Source: Christensenella massiliensis (GTDB lineage: Bacteria; Bacillota; Clostridia; Christensenellales; Christensenellaceae). Taken from it: DNA of 64,000 nt. Positions 33,245 through 42,129 of this stretch are shown piece after piece. Positions within the stretch are counted from its first letter, which is position 1, and each line of letters opens with the position of its first letter. The stretch covers positions 1,798,001 to 1,862,000 of the forward strand of contig LT700187.1 of assembly GCA_900155415.1 (NCBI GenBank), written 5' to 3'. A model generated the notes under the pieces. That model searched no databases. It was given only the letters and a program-made list of their open reading frames with translations, and was not told where the DNA came from. The position numbers were made by a program, and so were the translations under genes.

Positions 33245-34630
33245 ATGCTCGAATTTACGGCAGCTACACGCCGGGATGAGATGATAGAAGCGCTTTGCAA
33301 AATACTTGCAATAGAAAGCGTAAAGAGCGCTCCGCAGGGAAACATGCCCTATGGAAAGGGCGTATTCGATGCGCTCATCAAAATGCTCGGTATTGCAGAG
33401 AAGCTTGATTTCGACAGTGTGAATTTCTATTCCCACCTTGGTTATGTGGAATATGGCGACGGGGACGACCTTTTTGGCATCGTAACGCATCTCGACGTCG
33501 TGCCGGCGGGGGACGGATGGACGGTGCCGCCTTTTGCCGGTACGGTAAGGAACGGACGCATTTATGGACGGGGAGCGATCGACGACAAGGGGCCGGCGAT
33601 CGCGGCCCTGTTTGCGTTGTCTGCAATAAAAGAAAACTGTATCAGCCTTAATAAACGGGTACGCATCATTTTTGGGTGCGACGAGGAAAGCGGTTGGTCT
33701 GATATGGATTTTTATAAGAAAAACGGAGGGGAAATTCCCGGGATGGCTATTTCACCGGATGCGGAATTTCCTATCATCAATGCCGAAAAAGGCCTGCTGC
33801 AGCTTCGGGCGGTGCGAAAGGCCTATCCTGTCACGCAGGAAAAAGGCGGGCTTGTCGTGGAGGCGCTTCATGCGGGTGAACGGGTGAACGTCGTACCCGC
33901 GGTATGCTCCTGCAAGATCAGGGGAAATGCGGAAGTGGTACGGCGGATGCTCGATATCTTCAACGAGGATTCCGCGGTGAAGATCACTGCTGAAGAAAAA
34001 GACGGCGCGCTGCTTCTTACCGCGCACGGTCTTTCAGCTCACGGCTCAAAACCGGAGGAGGGCAAAAATGCGCTTTCCTATATGCTCTCGTTCCTAAATA
34101 TGCTGCCGCTGCAAAAAAATGCAGTATCAGACGCAGTCTATGAGCTTGCACGGTATGTTGGTCTGCAGACGGATGGAACAAATTTGGGTATTGCTTCACA
34201 TGATGAATCCGGCGCGCTTTCTCTCAATCTCGGCTATTTTAAAACGACGGAAGAGGGCGTTGAGGCAGGCATCGACATTCGGTATCCGATCCACACGGAA
34301 AAAACACCGGTCCTTTCCGCGATACGCGGTAAAATAAAAGAGCTTTCTATTGAAGAAGTATTCTCACGCCCTCCGCATTATGTGCCTGAGGATTCACCGC
34401 TTGTTGCAGGGCTCAAACGGGCTTACGAGGAAGTGACGGGGGAAAAGGCCTATTGTATGACGATGGGCGGGGCGACATACGCGCGGGCTTTTCCGAATTC
34501 CGTTGCGTTTGGCGCACTGTTTCCCGGACAGCAGGGAACGGAGCATCAGGCTGACGAATATATTGAGATCGATTCGCTGGTAAAAACGGCGGATATCATA
34601 GCCAACGCCATTTTGGTGCTGTGTAAATAG
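33245..34630 (+). CDS. pepV: M20 family dipeptidase (PepV-like)
   Basis: A 461-residue zinc dipeptidase. Metal-site motifs are THLDVVPAGDGW, GRGAIDDKGPAIAAL and GCDEESGWSDMDFY, with a lid/dimerisation insert and a C-terminal GGATYARAFPNSVAFG. It hydrolyses dipeptides in the cytoplasm (Xaa-His or beta-Ala type). GAAGGAG precedes ATG 33245. A tight 25-nt gap separates it from the synthetase gene. Confidence 0.92.
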   Translation: MLEFTAATRRDEMIEALCKILAIESVKSAPQGNMPYGKGVFDALIKMLGIAEKLDFDSVNFYSHLGYVEYGDGDDLFGIVTHLDVVPAGDGWTVPPFAGTVRNGRIYGRGAIDDKGPAIAALFALSAIKENCISLNKRVRIIFGCDEESGWSDMDFYKKNGGEIPGMAISPDAEFPIINAEKGLLQLRAVRKAYPVTQEKGGLVVEALHAGERVNVVPAVCSCKIRGNAEVVRRMLDIFNEDSAVKITAEEKDGALLLTAHGLSAHGSKPEEGKNALSYMLSFLNMLPLQKNAVSDAVYELARYVGLQTDGTNLGIASHDESGALSLNLGYFKTTEEGVEAGIDIRYPIHTEKTPVLSAIRGKIKELSIEEVFSRPPHYVPEDSPLVAGLKRAYEEVTGEKAYCMTMGGATYARAFPNSVAFGALFPGQQGTEHQADEYIEIDSLVKTADIIANAILVLCK

Positions 34631-34655
34631 AATAGACGACAGAGGAGTTTTTTGG

Positions 34656-36446
34656 ATGAAGTGCTTAACGAGTGATGAATTGAGACAAATGTATTTGGAT
34701 TTTTTCAAGAGCAAGGGGCACGCGGTCATTAAAAGCGCGTCGCTGATACCGGAGAACGATCCGACCGTGCTCTTTACGACAGCAGGGATGCACCCGCTCG
34801 TTCCCTATCTTTTGGGGCAGAAACATCCGGCGGGCACACGGCTGACCGATGTGCAGAAATGTGTGCGCACGGGAGATATTGACGAAGTGGGCGATGAGAG
34901 CCACTGCACTTTTTTTGAGATGCTGGGGAACTGGTCTCTCGGAGATTATTTTAAAAAAGAGGCGATCACATGGAGCTTTGAATTCCTGACAGACGAAAAG
35001 TATCTGGGGATCGATAAGGACAAGCTGTATTTCAGCTGCTTCGCCGGAGACGACGACGCTCCGCGCGATATGGTGGCACACGATACATGGCGTTCTCTTG
35101 GCGTAGCGGAAGACCACATCTTCTTTTTGCCGAAAGAAAATAACTGGTGGGGCCCTGCCGGCATCACCGGACCGTGCGGCCCGGATACGGAAATGTTTAT
35201 CGATACGGGGAAACCGGCCTGCGGACCGGATTGCAGCCCTGCGTGTGACTGTGGAAAATATCTTGAGATATGGAACGACGTGTTCATGGAGTACAATAAG
35301 CAGGCAGATGGAACCTTTGCTCCCCTTGAACAGAAAAATGTGGATACGGGAATGGGGCTTGACCGTACGATCGCGATCCTGCAGGGCAAGGGTTCCGTTT
35401 ATGAAACAGATGTATTCGCGCCGATTATTGCCAAGATAGAGGAACTGTCCGGGAAAAAATATGAGGGCGCAGACGAGGAGACGAGGAAGGCTTTCCGTAT
35501 CGTTGCGGACCACATACGCTGCGCGGCCTTTATGATCGGCGACGAACGGGGCATCACGCCGTCGAATGTAGATCAGGGCTATGTTCTGCGCAGGCTTCTG
35601 CGCCGGGCGATCCGTTTTTCCGGGAAGTTAGGGATCGAAGAGGGCAGTCTGCCTAAGATCGCTCAGGTCGTTATTGACAAATATGCGCATGCATACGAAG
35701 AACTGAAAATCAATGAAACGAAAATACTTTCCGAGATCGCAAAAGAAGAAGAACGCTTCCAAAAGACGATCACACAGGGAATGAAGGAATTTGAGAAAAC
35801 AGTGGAACGGCTCGATGGAGATACAATCGACGGCAAAAGTGCTTTCCGCTTATACGATACGTTTGGCTTCCCGATCGAATTCACGCTTGAGCTTGCGGCG
35901 GAACGTGGGCTCAAGGTGGACAAGGACGGATTTGACAAAGCGTTCCAGCATCATCAGGAGCTTTCGCATGCGGGTGCGGAGCAGCGTTTTAAGGGAGGCC
36001 TTGCGGATACGAGCGAGCAAACGGCGCGCCTGCATACCGCGACGCATCTTCTGAACGCGGCCCTGCGTAAGCTGTTGAGCGAGGATATCGTCCAGAAAGG
36101 CTCCAACATCACGGCGGAGCGCCTGCGGTTCGACTTTAATTTCCCGCGCAAGGTGGAGCGGGACGAGCTCGATAAGCTTGAGGCTTACGTCAATGAGGCG
36201 ATTGCCGCGGGGCTTGATGTAGTGGAAGAAGAGATGTCGGTGGAAGAGGCAAAAGCACAGGGCGCAATGGGCGTGTTCGATTCCAAATACGGCGATGTCG
36301 TAAAGGTCTATACGATCCCCGGATATTCCAAAGAGATATGCGGCGGACCTCATGCGAAAAATACGGCGGAGCTGGGGCATTTCAAAATCAAAAAAGAACA
36401 GAGCAGCAGCGCAGGCGTGCGCAGGATCAAAGCGGTGCTCGACTGA
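34656..36446 (+). CDS. Short alanyl-tRNA synthetase without C-Ala domain
   Basis: A 596-residue class IIc synthetase, about 280 residues shorter than typical AlaRS. The aminoacylation domain (TVLFTTAGMHPLVPYLLG, CTFFEMLGNWSLGDYFK, TGMGLDRTIAILQG), tRNA-recognition part (DHIRCAAFMIGDERGITPSN) and editing domain (HTATHLL and CGGPH, giving the His-His-Cys-His zinc set) are all present. The protein stops right after the editing domain, so the C-terminal dimerisation/tRNA-elbow domain is absent. The stop is followed at once by a strong terminator, so this is a natural short form, not an apparent frameshift. A second full-length alaS elsewhere is possible. Confidence 0.88.
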   Translation: MKCLTSDELRQMYLDFFKSKGHAVIKSASLIPENDPTVLFTTAGMHPLVPYLLGQKHPAGTRLTDVQKCVRTGDIDEVGDESHCTFFEMLGNWSLGDYFKKEAITWSFEFLTDEKYLGIDKDKLYFSCFAGDDDAPRDMVAHDTWRSLGVAEDHIFFLPKENNWWGPAGITGPCGPDTEMFIDTGKPACGPDCSPACDCGKYLEIWNDVFMEYNKQADGTFAPLEQKNVDTGMGLDRTIAILQGKGSVYETDVFAPIIAKIEELSGKKYEGADEETRKAFRIVADHIRCAAFMIGDERGITPSNVDQGYVLRRLLRRAIRFSGKLGIEEGSLPKIAQVVIDKYAHAYEELKINETKILSEIAKEEERFQKTITQGMKEFEKTVERLDGDTIDGKSAFRLYDTFGFPIEFTLELAAERGLKVDKDGFDKAFQHHQELSHAGAEQRFKGGLADTSEQTARLHTATHLLNAALRKLLSEDIVQKGSNITAERLRFDFNFPRKVERDELDKLEAYVNEAIAAGLDVVEEEMSVEEAKAQGAMGVFDSKYGDVVKVYTIPGYSKEICGGPHAKNTAELGHFKIKKEQSSSAGVRRIKAVLD

Positions 36447-36466
36447 CGCCGGACTGATGCAAAAAT

Positions 36467-36503
36467 AAAAAATCCACCGGGTTTTAGCCGGTGGATTTTT
36501 TAT
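36467..36503. terminator. Bidirectional terminator between the short alaS and the PucR-type gene
   Basis: AAAAAATCCACCGG pairs perfectly with CCGGTGGATTTTTT around a 7-nt loop. It overlaps the stop codon of the minus-strand gene. Confidence 0.85.
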
Positions 36504-37771
36504 TTGCTTATTTCGTACATGCGGTATAACTGGATCGAGGCGGAAAGGGCACGCGCGATCTCGGGTTGTTCGAAATCGGCTTGCAGGATTTGGAAAATAC
36601 GTTCCAGACGATATCGAAGAGTACCGCGGTCGATAAATAGGGATTTTGCCGCCGCCGAATAAGAATTGCCGTTCCTTAGATATTGTTCCAGTGTTTTCAG
36701 GTAAGAGGTCTTGTTTTCCTGATCGAACAGGATCAATTTGTTGATTTCGGATAAAAGCAAAACAGGAACGCCGAATCGTTCTGCCGCGCTTGTCAAGAGC
36801 AGTTCTGTATAAAAATCGATATAATGATAAAGATATTTTTGTGGTGCCTGCCGTATACCGGTTTTCAAGACTGCCAACGCCTGCTGTTTAAAAAAACGCC
36901 GTTGATTTATGTTTTCAAAAGGGTCAGAAACGGCGGCAAAGAGCTGCTGCTGGTAACAGAAGTTCTCTATCTCCTCCAGTTGTGCCTGCGTATAGCCATA
37001 GAAAAATGCCAGCAGTCGATTTCTGTGGATCAATGAAAAACTATTGGGAAAATGGTATTCCAATTCATAGAGAACACGAGTATAATCCGGTATCTTCTCT
37101 TTGCTGCTGCGGAATTGCAGGGCGGCGATCACGAAGGGCGGCCGTACGGGACCGCCTTTTGTTTTCTGCTTTAAAAAAGCTTCATATTTTTGAAGACTGT
37201 TTTCGGATAATCTTTTTACAGTACCATTGTCGTAAAGAAGCAACTCCCGTGCGATCATGACATCCGTTATGTCTTTTTTTAGAGGAGGTCTTGCAGACAT
37301 CTCGTGAAATTGTGTTTCGCACAGAACGGCGATAAGCGAAGCGGCCTCTTTGGCAACCGTCAGCAATTGCGGGTCATCAAACTTAAGGATCAATACCCAA
37401 GCGGGACGGTCATCCTTTCGGATCGGATAGAAGACCGTGCAGTAGGGATCTTCCGGCGTGATGGACACAATATGGGGTACAGAATCCTCAAAAATCTGTT
37501 TTGCAATATCAAAAAAAGCAGCCTCGCTGTTATCGACATAACAAATAAAATCTTCCTTACCGAGATAGGAGGAGGGGAAATAATTTGGGAGTGCTTTCGC
37601 GGCAGAGTGGAGCATCAGACGGCCATCAAGATCGAGCACAAAAATATTGAGCGGAATATGGTCGCGGACATGCTGTAAAATGATGGGAAAAGGATGCCCG
37701 TTTATAAGGTCCTGAAGGATCACACGATTTAATTCATAAGAAGCTGACGGATTCAAAACATCACTCTCCAT
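36500..37771 (-). CDS. PucR/CdaR-type transcriptional regulator (second of a tandem pair)
   Basis: About 423 residues. The C-terminal 60 form a PucR-type helix-turn-helix (GNSYSAAAKSLFIDRGTLRYRLERIF). The N-terminal and middle parts look like ligand-sensing and GGDEF-like dimer regions with no recognised motif. ATG 37771 (MESDV) overlaps the upstream regulator by 11 nt and follows CGGAGC; a longer frame to 37810 would overlap more. Together with its neighbour it probably controls the divergent catabolic operon at 39.4-45.8 kb. Confidence 0.82.
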   Translation of the reverse strand: MESDVLNPSASYELNRVILQDLINGHPFPIILQHVRDHIPLNIFVLDLDGRLMLHSAAKALPNYFPSSYLGKEDFICYVDNSEAAFFDIAKQIFEDSVPHIVSITPEDPYCTVFYPIRKDDRPAWVLILKFDDPQLLTVAKEAASLIAVLCETQFHEMSARPPLKKDITDVMIARELLLYDNGTVKRLSENSLQKYEAFLKQKTKGGPVRPPFVIAALQFRSSKEKIPDYTRVLYELEYHFPNSFSLIHRNRLLAFFYGYTQAQLEEIENFCYQQQLFAAVSDPFENINQRRFFKQQALAVLKTGIRQAPQKYLYHYIDFYTELLLTSAAERFGVPVLLLSEINKLILFDQENKTSYLKTLEQYLRNGNSYSAAAKSLFIDRGTLRYRLERIFQILQADFEQPEIARALSASIQLYRMYEISK

Positions 37772-39005
37772 TTTGATTTTGCTCCGGAACATGGTAATGC
37801 TGCAAAACACGCATCATATTAAGACCGGTATACAATTGCCGAGCGACCTCGAAATCCCGCACATCAAGTCCGATCAGCTCAGTTATTTTATTCAACCGCA
37901 GGCGTATGGTATTGGGATGTACGGCGAGGGCGGAAGCTGTTTCGGAAAGATTGCATAAATGGTCAAAATAACAGGACAAGGTAGTGAGGAAATCGCTTTG
38001 CTCACGCTTGTCGAAAGCTGCAAGTTGACGCAGGGCATAGGGAAGAGAAGCGTTTTCCCCTAACCTTTCGATCGTATTATAACAGATGATATCCATATAC
38101 GAATCGCGAAAAGAAAAACGTTTCCGCGTGGGATTTAAACTGCTGCCTACCGATTGCGTATGGATCGCCTGCACCCTGTGATCCGGTAACGTACGGATAT
38201 CCGAAAAGAAATCGGATAAACTGTAGCAGAATGTCTGCTGCAGGGAGAGCCGGAACAACAAATCTTCAATTTCTTGCAGGACTGCATGGCCGGAGACAGA
38301 TGAAAACAACAGATAAAGATACTGGCTTTCAGAAGAACAGCCAATTGTATTAGGATCGGTCTTGCATATATATCCACGGGTATACTGCAATTCCACTTCG
38401 TTTGCATTCGGAAAGTAAAGGACCGCCAGCACATAAGGTGGTGAAAACTGAGACTCGTAGGCATTGATCACCTGTTGGTCGGGAACATCGGAAAGCAAAA
38501 GCTGCTGCGCATATTGCTGGGGCGAAATAATTCCCCTATGTTCGTCGTCAGCTTCATAGAGCAGGCAGCCAAGAGTTCCCGCCATTATTCCGTTGATTTC
38601 CATGACCACATCTACAAAAGGAGAATCACCCAGATCAATGCCAATATAACCGTACAAAAAATGATTATGAAAAATCGGACAGCAGGTTTGAGGGTGGTTT
38701 TCACAGGTGCCCCATGTGATGAGCGTCGGTTTCCCGTTGCGGTAGATGATATCCTGATAATCAAGCTGAGTATCGATTATTTTTTGCTGCGGCGCGCTGC
38801 CGCGTTCTGCGATTTCCTCCCAATCCTGAAAATAGAACGGACGGGAAAACGCATAGGTGATCAGGGTAAGTGTTTCATCGAATACGATGATCGGATAACG
38901 TAATTCGTTATATACATTGCGCACAAAAATATCGACATCCTGTTTTTTTAAGATTGCTTCCATGCAAAGACGCTGAATTTTAACGATATCCGGCCGGCTT
39001 TTCAT
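37761..39005 (-). CDS. PucR/CdaR-type transcriptional regulator (first of a tandem pair)
   Basis: About 414 residues with a C-terminal PucR helix-turn-helix (NLSETASALAVHPNTIRLRLNKI) and an N-terminal sensor region rich in aromatic residues (RPFYFQDWEEI) with a CENHPQTCCPIFHNHF segment. ATG 39005 follows GGAGGA by 8 nt; TTG 39020 lies inside that site. It is divergent from the SDR gene across a 374-bp region, the usual place for a pathway-specific activator. The ligand is unknown. Confidence 0.83.
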   Translation of the reverse strand: MKSRPDIVKIQRLCMEAILKKQDVDIFVRNVYNELRYPIIVFDETLTLITYAFSRPFYFQDWEEIAERGSAPQQKIIDTQLDYQDIIYRNGKPTLITWGTCENHPQTCCPIFHNHFLYGYIGIDLGDSPFVDVVMEINGIMAGTLGCLLYEADDEHRGIISPQQYAQQLLLSDVPDQQVINAYESQFSPPYVLAVLYFPNANEVELQYTRGYICKTDPNTIGCSSESQYLYLLFSSVSGHAVLQEIEDLLFRLSLQQTFCYSLSDFFSDIRTLPDHRVQAIHTQSVGSSLNPTRKRFSFRDSYMDIICYNTIERLGENASLPYALRQLAAFDKREQSDFLTTLSCYFDHLCNLSETASALAVHPNTIRLRLNKITELIGLDVRDFEVARQLYTGLNMMRVLQHYHVPEQNQNGE

Positions 39006-39028
39006 GCGATTTTCCTCCAATAGTCAAC

Positions 39029-39057
39029 ATTATAATACAGGAAAGATTAGATATCAA
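39029..39057 (-). promoter_or_regulatory. Predicted promoter of the tandem PucR-type genes
   Basis: Minus strand TTGATA (39057-39052), 17 nt, TATAAT (39034-39029), 24 nt before ATG 39005. The rest of the 39006-39379 divergent region is AT-rich; besides this promoter it holds the palindrome and promoter at 39279-39307. Confidence 0.6.
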
Positions 39058-39278
39058 ACCGTTATTTTCTTCACAAAAAATGAGAATGGCGATTGTGTGG
39101 AAGGTGGTGAAACTATAAAATAAATTTTCACGAAATATACAATGCTTGTGAAAAATATAGCGGTTTAACGGCTTTTTGCGATGGAAGAGCCGGAAAAACG
39201 ATGCAGATACGAGCGGCAGGAACTGTTTGTGATGGAAAATGTGGAATTTTAAGGAGCTGTAATTCAGCAATTCATACA

Positions 39279-39307
39279 TTGATAAAATATTATCAAAAAG
39301 ATACGAT
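39279..39307 (+). promoter_or_regulatory. Palindromic operator overlapping the promoter of the catabolic operon
   Basis: A perfect inverted repeat TTGATA-N6-TATCAA at 39279-39296. Its left half also reads as a -35 box (TTGATA), with TACGAT 17 nt downstream (39302-39307). A regulator bound here would compete with or contact RNA polymerase. Which protein binds is not shown by the sequence. Confidence 0.5.
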
Positions 39308-39379
39308 TGTATAGACGCAAAAACAGATATTTGTTCGTCTATTAAATAATGTAAACAAATAAAAAAGGGGGAAATTACA

Positions 39380-40135
39380 ATGTTTGATCTAAAAGGAAAC
39401 GTTGCAGTCGTTACCGGAGGAGGCGGCGGTCTGGGACGCCAGTTTGCCTTGGCTCTCGCAAAAGCAGGTGCAAAGGTCGCCCTTCTTGCACGCAGGCAGG
39501 CGAAGCTGGATGCAGTAAAAGAGGAAATAGAGGCTCTGGGAGGAGAGGCGCTTGCGATATCGACGGATGTTACGGAGGTAAAAACCATTATAGCGGCCCG
39601 TGATAAAATTTTGGAACAATGGGGCCGGGTAGATATCCTTGTAAATAACGCTGGCGGGGGCGTCAACGTACCCATTGAAGAACTTTCAGAAGAAGACTGG
39701 GCGGCGAATCGGGCGCTGGACTTTGACGGAGTTTTCTATTGTATGAAATATTTCGGACAGGTCATGCTGAAACAGGGATATGGGCGGATCATCAATATTG
39801 CTTCTATTCTTGGAAAAGGCGGACTCAAAGAGATGCCGATCATCGCTTATACATCAGCAAAGGGCGGCGTTGTCAACATGACGCGCCACGCAGCCGCTGA
39901 ATGGGCGACTAAAGGGATCACCGTGAATGCGATCTGCCCGGGATTTTTTGCATCGGAAGCAAACAGTGAAGAAGCGATGGAGATCATGGCGGATATGATC
40001 AAGACGCGTACTCCCATGGAAAGGCCCGGGAAAGAAGGAGAGCTCGATTCTACTGTTGTATATCTCGCAGCTCCAGAATCGTCCTATGTTACGGGAGTCA
40101 TCCTTCCCGTGGACGGAGGCTGGACCTGTATTTAA
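39380..40135 (+). CDS. Short-chain dehydrogenase/reductase
   Basis: A 251-residue classical SDR with TGGGGGLG (cofactor loop), NNAG, the catalytic serine in NIASILG, YTSAK (Tyr-x-x-x-Lys) and the C-terminal PVDGGWTCI. It oxidises or reduces a hydroxyl/keto group with NAD(P). It is the first gene of the island, after a strong GGGGG ribosome site, and probably starts or completes a redox step in the pathway of the following enoate reductase. Confidence 0.9.
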   Translation: MFDLKGNVAVVTGGGGGLGRQFALALAKAGAKVALLARRQAKLDAVKEEIEALGGEALAISTDVTEVKTIIAARDKILEQWGRVDILVNNAGGGVNVPIEELSEEDWAANRALDFDGVFYCMKYFGQVMLKQGYGRIINIASILGKGGLKEMPIIAYTSAKGGVVNMTRHAAAEWATKGITVNAICPGFFASEANSEEAMEIMADMIKTRTPMERPGKEGELDSTVVYLAAPESSYVTGVILPVDGGWTCI

Positions 40136-40160
40136 TGTTGAACCATAAGGAGGTAATGAT

Positions 40161-42101
40161 ATGGCCTACAACTACAACCGGCTTTTTGAGCCCATAAAGA
40201 TCAATGGGATGCGGCTCAAAAACCGTATTTCCCTTTCGCCGATGGGAACGTTTACCCCTAATATCGACGGAACGGACAGCGAAGAAGGGATCCGTTATTA
40301 TGAGGAACGGGCCAAAGGGGGAGCGGGGCTGATCCAGACAGGGGCGATGTTCCTAACGAGTAAGCTTGCACAGGGCAGCCCGACGATCGCCGTAGACAGT
40401 ATCCGCTCGATCCCGAGGCAAACGCTTATGATCGAGCGCTGCCACCGGTGGGGAGCAAAAGTCAGCCTGCAATTAAGCTGCGGTACGGGCCGCAACGGTG
40501 CGATCACCGTAACGGACGACGTGCTTGTTTCCGCTTCTGCGGTACCGGCATATTACGATCCGAATATGATTTGTCGGCCGCTGACCGTTGAAGAGATCAA
40601 GGAATCGATGAAAGATTGGGAGAATGATACGCGAATCGCATTGGAAGCAGGCTACGACGCTATAGAAATTCATGCGCACGCCGGTTACCTGATCGATCAA
40701 TTTATGTCTCCGATTTGGAACAAACGTACGGATGAATATGGCGGAAGCTTTGAAAACCGGGCGCGTTTCGCTGTGGAAATCGTGCAGGCCATTCGTAATG
40801 TGGCAGGCCCCAAGTTCCCCATCTTATTCCGTATTTCCTTGGATCATCGTTTCAATGGCGGGCGCACGGTAGAAGAAAGCATGAAGCTGCTGCAGGTTCT
40901 CGAAAAAGCCGGCGTAGATGCGTTCGATATCGATGCAGGCTGTTATGAATCACAGGATTACATTTTTCCGACCTGCTACACGGGTGAGGGATGTATGGCA
41001 TATGTATGCGAAGAAGCGAGGAAGCACGTCAGCGTACCACTGTTAAACGCAGGCAATCACTCGATGGAAACGGCAGTTGAATTGCTGGAGTCGGGTAATT
41101 GCGATATCATCCAGTTCGGCCGCCAGTTCATAGCCGATCCGGATTTCCCCAATAAGCTGAAGGCAGGGCACCGGGAAGATGTTCGTCCGTGCATCATGTG
41201 CAACGAAGAATGTATTGGCAGGATATTCGGACGCCTGACCCAGCTTTCCTGCACTGTTAATATCCAAACGGCGATGGAAGACGCAATGAAGATCACTAAG
41301 CTTGAAAAAACCAAAAATGTGGTTGTGATCGGCGCGGGACCGGGGGGACTGGAAGCGGCGCGCGTGGCTGCTATGCGCGGCTGCAAGGTAACGGTTTACG
41401 AAAAAGCCGATAAGATTGGCGGCATATTCCGCGCAATTGCTACAGCTGATTTCAAAAAGAGGATACGCGACCTGATTACATGGTATGGCGTACAATTGGA
41501 AAAATTAGGAGTTGAGATCAAATTCAATACGGAAATCAAACCGGACGATCCGGTGCTGCAGGACGCCGATGAAATTTTTGTGGCAACAGGTTCCGTGCCA
41601 TTCCTGCCACCCATCAAGGGAATCGATCTTCCGAATGTGATCGACGTTACGAAAGCGCATCAGTTTGGTGTTGACGCTGAAAATATTGTGATCTGCGGTG
41701 GAGGCCTTTCCGGATGTGATACCGCTATCGAGCTGGGAGAACGCGGCAAAAAAGTTACGGTTGTGGAAATGCGCGATGATGTAGCTCTGGATGTTATGCC
41801 GATCAATAAGATCAGTATTACGCGCCTGCTGGATGAATACGGCGTGGATCTGCAGGTCGGGAAAACGGTTATGAGGATCGAGGAGGACGGCGTTATTGTA
41901 GTCGATAAAGAATGCAATGAAGTCAAAATTCCGGCAGATGCGGTGATTACCGCTTTCGGACAGAAGCCGGCGGCAGAGGTACCCGAAGCGATCCTTGCTA
42001 AATATCCGATGAAGACGACGCTGATTGGGGATTGCGACGGCGTATCTAAGGCTGGGAAAGCAATTCGGGAAGGCTTCTATGCCGCAATGGCATTGCAATA
42101 G
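40161..42101 (+). CDS. NADH:flavin oxidoreductase / enoate reductase (old yellow enzyme, FeS-FAD type)
   Basis: A 646-residue three-cofactor enzyme. The N-terminal TIM barrel binds FMN (LFEPIKINGMRLKNRI, catalytic EIHAHAGYLIDQFMSP). A CxxCxxxC-x12-C set (CIMCNEEC ... C) binds [4Fe-4S]. The C-terminal half has FAD and NAD(P) folds (VVIGAGPGGLEAARVAAM, VICGGGLSGCDTAIEL). Family members reduce activated C=C bonds (2-enoates, dienoyl-CoA, bile-acid or other steroid enones). The substrate here is unknown. Confidence 0.92.
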   Translation: MAYNYNRLFEPIKINGMRLKNRISLSPMGTFTPNIDGTDSEEGIRYYEERAKGGAGLIQTGAMFLTSKLAQGSPTIAVDSIRSIPRQTLMIERCHRWGAKVSLQLSCGTGRNGAITVTDDVLVSASAVPAYYDPNMICRPLTVEEIKESMKDWENDTRIALEAGYDAIEIHAHAGYLIDQFMSPIWNKRTDEYGGSFENRARFAVEIVQAIRNVAGPKFPILFRISLDHRFNGGRTVEESMKLLQVLEKAGVDAFDIDAGCYESQDYIFPTCYTGEGCMAYVCEEARKHVSVPLLNAGNHSMETAVELLESGNCDIIQFGRQFIADPDFPNKLKAGHREDVRPCIMCNEECIGRIFGRLTQLSCTVNIQTAMEDAMKITKLEKTKNVVVIGAGPGGLEAARVAAMRGCKVTVYEKADKIGGIFRAIATADFKKRIRDLITWYGVQLEKLGVEIKFNTEIKPDDPVLQDADEIFVATGSVPFLPPIKGIDLPNVIDVTKAHQFGVDAENIVICGGGLSGCDTAIELGERGKKVTVVEMRDDVALDVMPINKISITRLLDEYGVDLQVGKTVMRIEEDGVIVVDKECNEVKIPADAVITAFGQKPAAEVPEAILAKYPMKTTLIGDCDGVSKAGKAIREGFYAAMALQ

Positions 42102-42129
42102 GCAATCATAATAAAAAGGGGAATGTATC

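Noticed and set aside
34656-36446. A frameshifted or interrupted alaS gene
   Set aside because: No C-Ala-like coding continues in any frame after the stop; a terminator follows at once, so the short form appears natural.
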